This document shows positions 1 through 9,129 of a DNA stretch of 64,000 nucleotides, piece by piece. The notes beneath the pieces are model-generated. The model saw only the letters and a list, made by a program, of their open reading frames with translations. It did no database searches and was not told the origin of the DNA. Source of the stretch: Azospirillum melinis. Its GTDB lineage: Bacteria > Pseudomonadota > Alphaproteobacteria > Azospirillales > Azospirillaceae. Numbering within the stretch: the stretch's first letter is position 1; each line of letters starts with the position of its first letter. Location of the stretch: contig NZ_WHOS01000023.1 of assembly GCF_013340935.1 (NCBI RefSeq), forward strand, positions 1 through 64,000, given 5' to 3'. A program made the position numbers and the translations under genes.

Positions 1-126
1 GGTCATGGCGGGCGTGAACTCCGGTGATCCGTGGTGAGACTGCTTCAGCACCAGAATCATACACGAATTCAGTGGATTAGCCTTGCGCCCGCCGCCCCTT
101 GCGCCAGCCCTGATGAATTATTCGGG

Positions 127-1146
127 CTAGGCGTCGATGATTTGCATGGCCTCCGGCAGACAAAGGACGCGCCCATCAGGGTAAGCTTCCGCTTCATCGC
201 CGTTGAGGAAGTGATGAACATGACTGCACACCTCGTCCTTTTCGATAGCGGTTAGTTTGAAGGCTCCAAGCCCTGGCAGCGAGATCTTTGGAGAGCGGAA
301 CGCTATGTGCAGGACATCGCCGTTCGCCTGCTGGATTTTGATTAGCCTGCTCCCGATTTCCGCGCAGCCGACAACTCGCGGCTTGTCTGGATTGCGTGCG
401 TTTACATCAACGATCCAATCTTCATCATCAAATTCCCCTTCCCATCCCTGGTAACCCCAGGCGCCTTGAATGCGTCTGTCATCGATCGTTTCAACTGTTT
501 TCTTCGGAGGAGCCTTCTTGAAGGCGTTTAGGGTTTGCCGAGACTGGGCATCTAGACCATGGCGGTAAACCACCAGCTTGACCTTGTTCCAGCGCGGGTC
601 GCTGGGCACTTCCCGATAGGCTGCCAGCAAGCTCCGGCGCGACACCGCCTGGAGCGGAGGGCGCAACTTGACGCGCGCGTCCCACCGCTCTTGGGCAATC
701 GCGAGGTCGTCGGAGGTTATCGTCTTGGCTTCTTTCCACATGGCTTTGAGGTGCGCCTTGATGTCGCTGAGAACGCCGTCGTCGTCCGTAAGCAGGTTTC
801 CTTCAAGCCATCCTTTGAGACCTGCCCCTTCCACGACCAAGCCATTGGTGGAGGCGTTAGAGGACCCCACAACGGCGCCGCCGGGCGTCCAGTAGATCTT
901 CGCGTGGAGCCGCGGGTGAATCTTTACCTCTGCGCGGCACATGAGCGCCCTGACCTCATCGGGATTGCACGCGCCGCTGTCCATGTTGCAGATAACCTTA
1001 AGGTGCTCCTTCATCCCCGCCTTGATGCCAAGCGCTTTCATCGCGCCCTTGCCCCAGAAAGCGACAGCAAAGCATGCTTCGTCAGCATCGTTGAGCAGAT
1101 CTTCGACAGCGCCTGGAACCTGTTCCTCGGTCAAAAAACGCAGCAT
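127..1146 (-). CDS. Phospholipase D-fold (single HKD) protein
   Basis: Protein of 339 aa with one HKD-type motif: H81-A-K83 followed by G-S-S-N (N97) fits the HxK...N/D signature of the phospholipase D/nuclease superfamily. A lone motif suggests a homodimer, as in Nuc and BfiI-type nucleases. Residues beyond about 190 show no motif I can name. I chose the ATG at 1146 because GAAGAAGG lies just upstream, although the frame is open to 1398. It is the last gene of a minus-strand run that starts with the Qat genes and sits 34 bases after the DUF6035 gene, so co-transcription is likely. A DNA- or RNA-cleaving role in phage defence is inferred from family and context; a lipid substrate is not excluded. 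Confidence 0.8.
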   Translation of the reverse strand: MLRFLTEEQVPGAVEDLLNDADEACFAVAFWGKGAMKALGIKAGMKEHLKVICNMDSGACNPDEVRALMCRAEVKIHPRLHAKIYWTPGGAVVGSSNASTNGLVVEGAGLKGWLEGNLLTDDDGVLSDIKAHLKAMWKEAKTITSDDLAIAQERWDARVKLRPPLQAVSRRSLLAAYREVPSDPRWNKVKLVVYRHGLDAQSRQTLNAFKKAPPKKTVETIDDRRIQGAWGYQGWEGEFDDEDWIVDVNARNPDKPRVVGCAEIGSRLIKIQQANGDVLHIAFRSPKISLPGLGAFKLTAIEKDEVCSHVHHFLNGDEAEAYPDGRVLCLPEAMQIIDA

Positions 1147-1180
1147 TCCTTCTTCTCGCTCGTGAGAGTGGTGAACTCGT

Positions 1181-2644
1181 TCAGGCTGAGCCCGTGGGAT
1201 GCGCGTTATGCGCGCGAAGGCGTTCCAGTGCGGCCTGGGAAGGCCAGGGCTGCTTGATGGCCGCCGCGGCCTCAGGGAACAGTGTGGCCAGCACCTCGTC
1301 CAACTGGCGCACCGGCGCGCTGCCGGGCGCCCCCCGGAACGCCTCTCGCATGTTGCGGCGGACCTTGCTAACGGCGTTTGGTCGTCCGTCCAGGGCATCC
1401 CGGCGGCCGTAGGCGCGGGCCACCGCGACCACCGCGTGGGTGGCCCAGCGCGGGTCCTCCAACAGGTTCATCACCACCGCGGCCAAATTCATTCCGCCAT
1501 AGCCTCGGCCGTCGCGGAGGGCGTAGAGCAGCGGCAGGACGCTGGAGCAACCCAGGTTCCGGGTCGCCGCGTCCCAGGAGACCGTGCAGCCGACGGCGCT
1601 GGCCAGTGCCGCCCAGGCAGGCCCGGCGAAGCGATCGTACATCTCGTGGTCGAACCCGCGGTTCGGCAGGCTCCAGCGGCGGCGGTCCGCCTCGACGCCC
1701 CAGATGTTCGCGACGCCATCGGCCAGCGCGGCGACGCGCCGGGCCTCGGCCGCCTTGCGCTCCTCCGCGGCGGCCAGACGTCGGGCCTCGGGGTCTTCCA
1801 GGTAGGGCAGCCCGCTCTCTGGGTCCCAGATTAGCTCGTCCACGTCGACGAACCGCTCCCGCCACGCCCGCCCAGGCTTCCCCCAGGAATTGAGGACGTG
1901 CTCCCACCACCAGAGCCGGAATTGCAGCCTGCCGGTGCTGAGCGACTGCTCGACCGCCTCCGGGTCGAGCGACAGGGCGTTGGAGCGGTTGAAGTGGTAG
2001 ATGTCCTGCGCGCTCAGATGATCGCGGACCTTCTCGAACTCCCAGAACACCCAGGCGAGCCGGATGCCCTGGTCCTGGTAGAAGGTTTCCCGCCCCTGGA
2101 TGGTCCGCAGGTAGGTCCGGGCCAACTGGATCTCGAAGACGACGGGGACTCCGTGCAGACGCCGGTAGACGTCCGGTCTGCGGCGTTCCCCGTTGGCGGC
2201 CGTCACCCAATGCTCCTTGTAGGGATCGTAGTTCGCCACGTCGGGCGGGGAGAACCGGGGGTCGACGGAGGTCATGTGTAAGAGGAAGCGCTTCACCTCC
2301 CGGTGGCGGGCGCCCTCACCTTTCCCGCCGAAGCGCAGCGTGTCGAGTTCGGCGAGGTCGAAGCCGTCGTCCTGGTGCCACGGGCAGTTGGCTGGCGCCC
2401 CGGAGAAATGGCGGAAGTGGCGCAGCCCCGTCAGGTGGTGCCGGGACGGGTAGGCCGGGTGCCCGCATGCCGCACAAGCCCATTCGGAGGCGCCGGAGTT
2501 CCGGGCCGTGGTGGCGCGGCGCCGGGCGCGGACGAACTCGTCGTCGGGCATGGCGTCCAGCCAGCCGTCGTCGGTCCGCCTGCGCTCGCCGGTCGGGACG
2601 TGGAGGATCTCGTGGATGAGGCGGGTGAAGTGATGTTGGGCCAT
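1181..2644 (-). CDS. DUF6035 / CoiA-like protein with putative nuclease core
   Basis: About 487 aa. The N-terminal third carries a Cys/His cluster (CAACGHP, then C-P-W-H) that could bind zinc. It is followed by an R-R-P-D-V...V-F-E-I-Q pattern resembling the PD-(D/E)xK-like core of CoiA-type competence proteins. I assign DUF6035 from memory of this arrangement, not from a search. The middle region has an Ala/Glu/Arg-rich helical stretch. The start at 2644 (MAQHHF) has AGGT upstream; an in-frame ATG at 2674 would add ten residues. It lies 61 bases downstream of qatD and 34 bases upstream of the PLD gene on the same strand, so it looks like an accessory to the Qat operon. Confidence 0.75.
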   Translation of the reverse strand: MAQHHFTRLIHEILHVPTGERRRTDDGWLDAMPDDEFVRARRRATTARNSGASEWACAACGHPAYPSRHHLTGLRHFRHFSGAPANCPWHQDDGFDLAELDTLRFGGKGEGARHREVKRFLLHMTSVDPRFSPPDVANYDPYKEHWVTAANGERRRPDVYRRLHGVPVVFEIQLARTYLRTIQGRETFYQDQGIRLAWVFWEFEKVRDHLSAQDIYHFNRSNALSLDPEAVEQSLSTGRLQFRLWWWEHVLNSWGKPGRAWRERFVDVDELIWDPESGLPYLEDPEARRLAAAEERKAAEARRVAALADGVANIWGVEADRRRWSLPNRGFDHEMYDRFAGPAWAALASAVGCTVSWDAATRNLGCSSVLPLLYALRDGRGYGGMNLAAVVMNLLEDPRWATHAVVAVARAYGRRDALDGRPNAVSKVRRNMREAFRGAPGSAPVRQLDEVLATLFPEAAAAIKQPWPSQAALERLRAHNAHPTGSA

Positions 2645-2705
2645 GGTTTTACCTGGGGAAGCGTTTGGCAACATCAGCTGGCACCGAGGGTAGCCCCGCC
2701 ATCAC

Positions 2706-3473
2706 TCATACCTTGGCTATTGGACCTCCGACCGGCGACGAGGCCAGTCTGCGGAACGCGCCGAGGATGATGGCGGCGGCCTCGTCGACACCGACGCTCC
2801 AACTGGTCGCCAGCGCCGTGCAGGCGGGGGCAACCTCGCCAGGGGCAAGTGGTCTGCCATCTATCGCGGCGAACGGCCCGTCCGTTTCAGTCAGCACGCG
2901 GTCTCGGGGCATGGCCGCAAGCAGGTCGCGTCCGCGCTTGCCCGTTACCATGGCCGGGCCGACCGAGAACCAGCAACCCATGGCGACGGCGCGCTGGAGC
3001 TCGGCCTTGGTGCCAGAGAACCAGTGCAGCACTGGGACACCGGCGTCGGGGTAGCGGGCCAGCACGTCCAGGACCTCGGTGGCGGCGCGGCGGCTGTGGA
3101 GAGACAAGATACGCCCGCCCGCACGGGCCGAGGCGGCCAGGACGTGGTCGAGGACGCTGATCTGCTCCCGCCAGTGCGGTTTGCACTCTGGACTGCCGTC
3201 CAAACCAATCTCGCCCACATAACGAGTCTCGGGCAGCAGGGCGTCAAACAGCGGCAACTCTCCGATGCGCTCGTGGGCGATCTGCGGGTGCAAGCCAAGC
3301 GCCGTCCGGATGCGGTCATGGCCCTTAGCGAGCGCCATCGTGCCGCGCCACGCCTTGGGCGTCGTCGTCACCGAGAGGATGTAGGCTCCAGACTCCGCGC
3401 AGCGGCGGGCGACGCCAGCGGGGTCCGGGTAAAGGTCGAGGTGGCAGTGGAGGTCGACTGCGGGGGCACTCAC
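2706..3473 (-). CDS. qatD: QatD, TatD-family metal-dependent DNase
   Basis: A TIM-barrel metal-dependent hydrolase of 255 aa. It shows the TatD landmarks: N-terminal H-C-H-L-D, a G-E-I-G-L-D strand, a mid-protein H-W-F-S-G and a late E-T-D-G-P. It starts at a GTG whose TG is shared with the qatC stop (GTGA overlap), which implies translational coupling. QatD is the TatD-like nuclease of the QatABCD anti-phage system described by Gao and colleagues in 2020. Its place as the fourth gene after QatA, QatB and QatC makes this assignment much stronger than the domain alone, since housekeeping TatD proteins are otherwise similar. Confidence 0.92.
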   Translation of the reverse strand: MSAPAVDLHCHLDLYPDPAGVARRCAESGAYILSVTTTPKAWRGTMALAKGHDRIRTALGLHPQIAHERIGELPLFDALLPETRYVGEIGLDGSPECKPHWREQISVLDHVLAASARAGGRILSLHSRRAATEVLDVLARYPDAGVPVLHWFSGTKAELQRAVAMGCWFSVGPAMVTGKRGRDLLAAMPRDRVLTETDGPFAAIDGRPLAPGEVAPACTALATSWSVGVDEAAAIILGAFRRLASSPVGGPIAKV

Positions 3474-4801
3474 GGGATCAGGCCGAGGCTGTTCAGATAG
3501 TCCTCAACCTCTGCCATGCCGCGCTGGGCGACGTCCAGCAGCGCCTGCCGTTCGGCCATGTCCGTCGGCAGCGGGCCGGTGCGCCCCACCCAGCGTGCGA
3601 CGTCGGTCGTCGGAAGCCGCCCAGCGGCCAGCACCAGCGCCATCAAATCGTCGGCCGCCTCCTCTCGAGGCAGGACAGCCGCGAGATCCCGGTTGGTCGG
3701 CTCGTAGGGTGTCGGGTCTCGCATCCCGGCGGCATGGAAGGAGGCGCGCCGAATGAGGCAGGGGACACACTTGCCGCACTGTTTGCCCGTCCGCTTCCAC
3801 TTGCCGCAGGAGACGGTCTCCCGCGCGATCCGCACCAACGTCGCCTGGTCGGCGCATCCTCGGAGCATCTCACCCTTTGTTTTCTTGGCGTAGGGGTTGG
3901 TGATCCGGACCGGCAGGCCGAGCTCGTCAAACAGGCGCTGCACCAAGCCAAGAAAGTGGGGGTGCGTGGTACGGGTGCTCAACGCGCCGATGCGCCGGGC
4001 TGTTAGCGGCGGGTTCAGCGCGATGAGGCCGTTCTCCGGCACGATGAGGTCGACCGGCTCCGGCACGAGCTCACGTTGGGCGAGGGTAGCAGCCACCAGC
4101 GCTCCGAAGGCGAGGAAGTTGAAGCTCCGCGTGCGCATCTGCACGTCGTTCGGGTAGCCGAGCCTGGACTCTGGGTATGCGTTCGCGGCGAACCGGGATA
4201 CCTTGATGGGCAGGCTCCCCCAGACCGATTCCTGCTTTTCGGCGTCGCCGCGGTATGAGTGACTGACCAGGATCGGCTTGCGCCCGTCGGCGAGCAGGTC
4301 GAGGACACCAATAGCGCTGTCGAGTCCGCCGGAGAATAGACAAACGCCGTCGTGCCCATGGAGGCGGATACGAGCGCCTCGGCGCTGGGGCGCGGGGCGT
4401 TGCGGTCCATCGGGAAGGAATTCCAAGGTCCACAGGTCGCCGCTAAGGAAATGGAGCGCTTCCTCGAGAAGCGGCCGTAGCGGATGCCAGGGAGTCGGGT
4501 TGGCGAGCGGGATTCGCAGGCGGAGATTCCGGGTCCAGCCATCAGCAGCCTCCTTCTGACCATCGGGTGTCTCACGGCTAGCGAAGGTATCCGCGGCGGT
4601 CACCGCCATGGCGACGGTCAAGAGATCGTGGGCGCGCTCCGGGACAGGAACGCCGAGGCGGCGTACGGTCGAGCGGACAGGACCGCCGATGGAGCCGGTC
4701 CGGCGGCGGAGTGGCGCCGCGCCGTACATGAGCACCGGGATAGTCCCGGGGCCACCTTGGGGGAGGCGCTGGCCATCATGGTGAAAGATGAAGTCGGTCA
4801 C
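3470..4801 (-). CDS. qatC: QatC, QueC-like PP-loop protein
   Basis: About 443 aa. It carries the PP-loop ATP pyrophosphatase signature S-G-G-L-D-S near residue 160 and, toward the C-terminus, a Cys cluster (C-G-K...C-G-K-C-V-P-C) like the zinc site of QueC 7-cyano-7-deazaguanine synthase. It is longer than housekeeping QueC (about 230 aa), with an extra N-terminal region of roughly 150 aa, as expected for QatC. I prefer the GTG at 4801, which overlaps the qatB stop as GTGA and has GGGAGG ten bases upstream. An ATG at 4819 is possible but would contain that ribosome-binding site. The chemistry performed in Qat defence is unknown to me; nucleobase or peptide modification is inference. Confidence 0.92.
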   Translation of the reverse strand: MTDFIFHHDGQRLPQGGPGTIPVLMYGAAPLRRRTGSIGGPVRSTVRRLGVPVPERAHDLLTVAMAVTAADTFASRETPDGQKEAADGWTRNLRLRIPLANPTPWHPLRPLLEEALHFLSGDLWTLEFLPDGPQRPAPQRRGARIRLHGHDGVCLFSGGLDSAIGVLDLLADGRKPILVSHSYRGDAEKQESVWGSLPIKVSRFAANAYPESRLGYPNDVQMRTRSFNFLAFGALVAATLAQRELVPEPVDLIVPENGLIALNPPLTARRIGALSTRTTHPHFLGLVQRLFDELGLPVRITNPYAKKTKGEMLRGCADQATLVRIARETVSCGKWKRTGKQCGKCVPCLIRRASFHAAGMRDPTPYEPTNRDLAAVLPREEAADDLMALVLAAGRLPTTDVARWVGRTGPLPTDMAERQALLDVAQRGMAEVEDYLNSLGLIP

Positions 4802-5565
4802 TTCTCGTACGCCTCCCATTCGGCCCAGATGTCCTTGATGGCGCGCAACTGGGCGCCCCGCACCATTCGGCCGTTCAGCGTACGGACGTTACCGGTGAGC
4901 AGTGGCGCCATGTGCTTGTCGGCGGCAGCACGGATGAGGCCCCGCATTGCCTTCTCGGCCCTGTCGTACTGAGCGGGGTCCGTCGCCTTCGCGAAGGCAT
5001 CGTTGGAGTCTAGGACTACCTGCTCGTAGATGCACTCGGCCAAGTAGGCGATCATCATATCCGCGATGATGTCATCGGTGATGTTGTTGAAGTCGAAGTC
5101 TGCCTGTCCTTCCAGGGCTTCGGACAGGGCGTCGTTTAGCGCGACCCTGATGCGGTCGGCGTCGCCGTTAAGTGGGACCAGTGCATTCACCAGCAGATCA
5201 ATGGCGACCTGGGTTGGGCGCCCTTCCAACATGCCGAGGTCGATGTCAGGAATGCCCGGATCCTGGCCGTCCCGGAGCGCGGCCATCGCATCGAACAGGG
5301 CGCCACCGGCGCTGGCCATCGCACCGAATCGGCGAGAGCCGACGCTCCCGCCGCCGGTGGCCTTACGGGCGTAGCTGCCCAACGCCGTCCGAAGTCGTTC
5401 ACCATCGCTACCACCGCCAGAAACGAACTTGCCCAGGTGGGTGCGGAACTCCCGGAATCGCTGCCCCTCCGACTCGGGAAGTGGTGCATTCGGCTCGCTG
5501 TCGGCCCAGGGCGGCACTAGGGGCGAATTGCCCCCCGGCCCGCTGCTTGATGACGACGTTCCCAT
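4798..5565 (-). CDS. qatB: QatB, Qat anti-phage system protein
   Basis: A 255-aa protein with a low-complexity Ser/Gly/Pro-rich N-terminus (about residues 1-30), then a Gly/Ser-rich stretch and a mostly helical remainder. No catalytic motif is visible. It is recognised as QatB by position between the KAP ATPase and the QueC-like gene, and by general resemblance to the family. The start codon at 5565 shares one base with the qatA stop (TGATG), so the gene is almost certainly translationally coupled. The reading frame stays open upstream into qatA to about 6027, but that part is only overprinted qatA sequence. Confidence 0.88.
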   Translation of the reverse strand: MGTSSSSSGPGGNSPLVPPWADSEPNAPLPESEGQRFREFRTHLGKFVSGGGSDGERLRTALGSYARKATGGGSVGSRRFGAMASAGGALFDAMAALRDGQDPGIPDIDLGMLEGRPTQVAIDLLVNALVPLNGDADRIRVALNDALSEALEGQADFDFNNITDDIIADMMIAYLAECIYEQVVLDSNDAFAKATDPAQYDRAEKAMRGLIRAAADKHMAPLLTGNVRTLNGRMVRGAQLRAIKDIWAEWEAYEK

Positions 5566-7415
5566 CACTTCACCTCCCCGGCCTTGAACCACGACTTTTC
5601 GCGAACGTATTGGCCGAGCCAGGGCGGCGGCCCCTGCGGGTTGGTGAGTTTGATGAAGGCGACGAGATCCGCGGCAGCCTCGGTCGACCGATCTGCCAGA
5701 ATGAGGGCTCCATGGAACCCCGTCGGCGAGTTGAGCCAGTCTCCGTGGGGGCGGAAGGTCTCGATCATTGCCTTCATCACGGCGGCACGCTCGGACTCGG
5801 CGATGGAATTGGCGGCGGCGATCGCCGACTTGGACGACATCTTTGTGGTGCGGAGCAGCACCCTCAGTCCCTCGGTGGCCGTGGCCGACAGCCCACCTTT
5901 CAGGCTGCGCAGCGGGATGGTCTCGCGGCTCAGGTAGACGAGCGGCCGCAGGTTGATGCCCGCCAGGGGCGGGTCGAGCGCCAGCCATTCGCGGACGAAG
6001 CTCAGGATTTTCGCGTTCGGCTTCCACTCCTTCGGGCAGGCCTCGTCGAACGCTCGCTCGTCGTCGAGGTGTAGCGCCAGCTTCGCTAGCACCTCGGGCT
6101 TGCCGTCGGGAGCGGCGTTGATCTCTCTGTACAAGTAGGTCGCGGCGGTGGAGTCGGTGCAGCGCTCGAACAGCGCCAGCTTGGCGACGAGCGCCTCGTC
6201 GACCGGCATCTTGCGACGTTCAGCGATCTTCGCGCGCATGCGCACAACGTTCAGCATGCGCTTGACGATGCGCGGGTTGCCGCGGACTTGGTCCGAGTTT
6301 ACCAGCATCGGCGCCATGCGATCGGCGATGCCGAAGCCGCGCGCGAGGTCGGCTGAGGCTTGGCCGAGCAGGGCAAGCGCGTCCTCCGTACTGATCGGCT
6401 CATCCTCCCAGGCTCTGCGCAGGTTGTCCTCAAGCCGGATACGCAGGGCCTCGAGCTGTTCGGGAGGCACGCCGGGATCCGCCGACGCGAACAGCAGAAA
6501 CAGATAGGCACGGATCTCCTGCACGCCGAGCGCCGGGACGCGCACCGGCACCTGGATCAGCTTGTCAAGGTAGTCAGTAACGTGCCGGTCGCCGGGATCG
6601 TTGAAGAACGTGGAAACCGAGTGTCGGACCATGTCCTCGTCGGCGGCGACGACGAAGGCGGTGTGGTCCATGAACAGGAATAGGCGCAGGGCCTCCAGCG
6701 TGTGGATGGTCTGCGGCGGTAGGCAGCGGTCAAGGTTGTCGACGAAAACCACCAAGGTCTTCCCGATGCCGCGAAGGACCTCCTCGAACTCCCTGTGGAA
6801 GGCGGCGATCTCCTTGGGTGGTGTCCTCTTTTTCTCAGGCTCCAGCAGGCCCTTGCCGCGCTCCTTGGCCTTCTTTCCGGCCTCCTGCGCCGCTTCGATG
6901 TCCTCCGCGTCACCTTCCCCCGAGATAAGGTTGTCGACGGCGTCGAATCCCTTGCTCAGCCAGCCCATAGTCGGCACGCCGTGGGCGAGCGCAACGGCCT
7001 CGGCAGCCAGCCCGAATGCGCGCATCTTGTTCACGCGCCCAAGAAGGCTCCTTGCTTTAACGACCAGGCCCTCGTCGTCCTTGGCCGCTTTCAGGAGCGT
7101 GGTGGCGATGACCTCCATCAGCGCCGCGCGGGCATCGTCGAATCCCTGGTAGAGCCAAGCGTCGAAGCGGACGACGATGAACTGCCCTTTCCGGTCCTCG
7201 GTGGAGAGCCCGGTGTCGATCAGGTTCAGCAGCGTGGACTTACCGGTGCCCCAGGTGCCGAACACGCCGACTGACACCGGCCGCATGGTCGGGGATCCGA
7301 CTACGTCCACCACCAAGTCCGCGACCTCAGAGAAATTTAAAAAGTCCTGCCTCGCGTCAACGTCTGCCCACATCCCTGCCCATCTCCACTCGCTTTCCGA
7401 TGGCAACACCGGCAC
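5565..7415 (-). CDS. qatA: QatA, KAP-family P-loop ATPase
   Basis: A 616-aa KAP-type STAND-like ATPase. The Walker A motif G-T-W-G-T-G-K-S-T is at residues 53-61 and Walker B, L-V-V-F-V-D-N-L-D-R, at 221-230. A charged Lys/Glu-rich insert lies between them at about 170-205. It has no obvious transmembrane pair in the insert, unlike many KAP proteins. It is the first gene of the qatABCD run and the probable sensor or motor of this defence system; the actual trigger is not known from sequence. The gene faces away from the secreted nuclease at 7784, so its promoter should lie within 7416-7783. Confidence 0.93.
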   Translation of the reverse strand: MPVLPSESEWRWAGMWADVDARQDFLNFSEVADLVVDVVGSPTMRPVSVGVFGTWGTGKSTLLNLIDTGLSTEDRKGQFIVVRFDAWLYQGFDDARAALMEVIATTLLKAAKDDEGLVVKARSLLGRVNKMRAFGLAAEAVALAHGVPTMGWLSKGFDAVDNLISGEGDAEDIEAAQEAGKKAKERGKGLLEPEKKRTPPKEIAAFHREFEEVLRGIGKTLVVFVDNLDRCLPPQTIHTLEALRLFLFMDHTAFVVAADEDMVRHSVSTFFNDPGDRHVTDYLDKLIQVPVRVPALGVQEIRAYLFLLFASADPGVPPEQLEALRIRLEDNLRRAWEDEPISTEDALALLGQASADLARGFGIADRMAPMLVNSDQVRGNPRIVKRMLNVVRMRAKIAERRKMPVDEALVAKLALFERCTDSTAATYLYREINAAPDGKPEVLAKLALHLDDERAFDEACPKEWKPNAKILSFVREWLALDPPLAGINLRPLVYLSRETIPLRSLKGGLSATATEGLRVLLRTTKMSSKSAIAAANSIAESERAAVMKAMIETFRPHGDWLNSPTGFHGALILADRSTEAAADLVAFIKLTNPQGPPPWLGQYVREKSWFKAGEVK

Positions 7416-7783
7416 ACAGCCGATCTAAAGGATAGCGAAATCTCTACCAAAGGTCGATCAAATGCAAAAAGACCAGAGTTTGCCAGCTAGGTTGCAAAGC
7501 CTCTGAGATACCGGCCTGCTTGACGGTGGGCAGTGTGCTTCATAGGTATCAATCGAACCACCCAACGACCTCGTCCAACGAGGCGTTCACGAGCAGGAGG
7601 CGGTCACCTTGGATAGCTAAGGTCCGCCTCCGACATATTTGTTGCGCCCTGGGTGACCTTCTGTGAGGAGATCGGCGAGGACCATCGGGCGATGCGCCTT
7701 GCGTGCCCGTCGTCGTGCTCCACGATGGTGACATCCGTCCGCAAGCTGTCGTAGCTTTGGCCTGCCCTGGGACTGGAGAAAAC
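7416..7783. other. Divergent intergenic region, no gene seen
   Basis: This stretch of 368 bases separates qatA (leftward) from the DRGH nuclease (rightward). It must carry both promoters. The first part next to qatA is visibly AT-richer than the flanks. I see no convincing -35/-10 pair, hairpin or small coding sequence, and the open frames here lack credible codon usage or start sites. Confidence 0.5.
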
Positions 7784-8662
7784 ATGCCTCGCGGACCACG
7801 TGCCGTTGCCCAATGGGCGGCCGCCCACATGCTTCCGGCTCTTCTGCTGCTCGGCTTTCCGGTGGTTGCCGTTGCCGCCTCGACTGCTTGCCCTGACCAT
7901 TACGCCGGGGCTGTGGCGCCGGACCTGATCAACCCGAAGCTGGCTGCCAAGACGCGGGAGCTCTGCTACTCGGCGTTCGCCGTTCTGCATTCCGGCGTGA
8001 CGCGCACCCCGCTCTATGCGGTCGAGCACCTGACCCGGGACAGCGTCGCGGCCGCCAAGGGCCTCCAGCGTCCGGAAGCCAGCGCATTCCATGCCGAACC
8101 CAGGCTGCCGCCGGACGAGCGCTCCGAATTGGCCGACTTCAAGCGCTCCGGCTATGATAGGGGGCACATGGCGCCGAACGGCGACATGCCGACCCCGAAG
8201 GCCCAGCAGGAGAGCTTCACCCTTGCCAACATGATCCCCCAGGTCGGCGAGAGCAACCGTGGGATCTGGAGCGCAATTGAAGGGGCAACCCGGCATCTCG
8301 CCAACACCCGCGGCGAGGTCTACGTCGTGACCGGTCCGGTGTTCCAGGGTACCAACCTCCAACGCATCGGCGGCCGGGTTCTCGTGCCGACGCACGTCTT
8401 CAAGGCCATCTACGATCCGCGCCGCCGGGAGGCTGCCGCCTATCTCGTGCCCAACGCGCCAGGGAACGATTACCAGCGCATCCCCATTGCACAGCTGGAA
8501 GAGGTCACCGGCATCTCGGTCTTCCCGGGCATCCCGGCCGCGGCCAGGTCGACGGTGTTGGCTCTTCCGGAACCCCAGGCGCCGGGGCGGGGACGGAAGA
8601 AGGATGAGCCCGGTTTCTCTGAACGCGACGTCCTGAAGTTCCTGAAGGGGTTGGTGCAATGA
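7784..8662 (+). CDS. Secreted DNA/RNA non-specific endonuclease (NUC1/EndoG type)
   Basis: A 292-aa protein with the D-R-G-H-M-A-P signature of beta-beta-alpha metal endonucleases (residues 125-131). The catalytic base is H128, and the metal-binding Asn is expected in the following L-A-N-M-I-P-Q segment. The N-terminus is a typical signal sequence: a hydrophobic leucine-rich core at about 15-30 followed by A-V-A-A-S-T-A, so export to the periplasm or outside is likely. The ATG at 7784 is preceded by GGAG at a spacing of six. The last four bases overlap the next small gene (ATGA). The function is degradation of extracellular or incoming nucleic acid; a colicin-like toxin role is less likely because there is no secretion domain. 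Confidence 0.9.
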   Translation: MPRGPRAVAQWAAAHMLPALLLLGFPVVAVAASTACPDHYAGAVAPDLINPKLAAKTRELCYSAFAVLHSGVTRTPLYAVEHLTRDSVAAAKGLQRPEASAFHAEPRLPPDERSELADFKRSGYDRGHMAPNGDMPTPKAQQESFTLANMIPQVGESNRGIWSAIEGATRHLANTRGEVYVVTGPVFQGTNLQRIGGRVLVPTHVFKAIYDPRRREAAAYLVPNAPGNDYQRIPIAQLEEVTGISVFPGIPAAARSTVLALPEPQAPGRGRKKDEPGFSERDVLKFLKGLVQ

Positions 8663-8907
8663 TCAAGCCGTATGCCGATGACGCCGGAACCATGAAGATC
8701 GGGGACATCGAGGTCGAGAACGGCACCGACCGGGTGGCGCTCTATGGGTCGATCGATCTCACGCGCGACAAGCAGGGACTGGAGCATGCCCGCAGGCTCC
8801 GCGACCTGCTGGCCGCCGTCGTGCAATCCCTGGAGGCTGAGGCCGATCTTCCCGACCAGCTTCCTCCGCCGAAGCCGACGGATACGGTTGATAATCCGTT
8901 TCAGTGA
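8659..8907 (+). CDS. Small hypothetical protein coupled to the nuclease
   Basis: An 82-aa acidic protein starting in an ATGA overlap with the nuclease stop codon, so translational coupling is expected. The middle contains an L-T-R-D-K-Q-G-L-E-H-A-R segment that is probably a helix, and the C-terminus is Pro-rich. There is no signal peptide or known motif. A chaperone or inhibitor role for the nuclease is only a guess; if the nuclease is exported, a cytoplasmic inhibitor would protect the producer. Confidence 0.75.
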   Translation: MIKPYADDAGTMKIGDIEVENGTDRVALYGSIDLTRDKQGLEHARRLRDLLAAVVQSLEAEADLPDQLPPPKPTDTVDNPFQ

Positions 8908-8926
8908 TCGGTGAACCGGGAAAGGG

Positions 8927-9109
8927 CATGCGGGGAGTACCGGCGGCCTCGGCATCGCTGCGGGTCTTGATCTGCGGATTGGATGCGCCGGGGACAGGGT
9001 GAGCAACGGCGTCATTCATGGTCCGGAAGTGCCGCTCGATCTTGCCCCTGAATTCCGGCACCTCGCCGGGCCGCCCATCACCGCGCAGGTGACGCTCAGG
9101 AAGCTCAAA
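8927..9109 (-). pseudogene. Remnant of a Mu/TniA-type (rve) transposase
   Basis: A short minus-strand stretch reads R-P-G-E-V-P-E-F-R-G-K-I-E-R-H-F-R-T-M-N and then a P-G-x-S-N-P-Q segment. This matches the end of the catalytic core in TniA/TnsB/Mu-type integrases, where the final catalytic Glu sits in the G-K-I-E-R-H-F motif. Neither the N-terminal DNA-binding region nor the two upstream Asp residues are present. The piece is a decayed fragment rather than an active transposase. Confidence 0.6.
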
Positions 9110-9129
9110 GGGGCTGGCCGACGGCAACG

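Noticed and set aside
4819-6027. Extended N-terminus for QatB reaching into qatA
   Set aside because: The extra residues are out-of-frame qatA code; the TGATG junction gives a coupled start at 5565.
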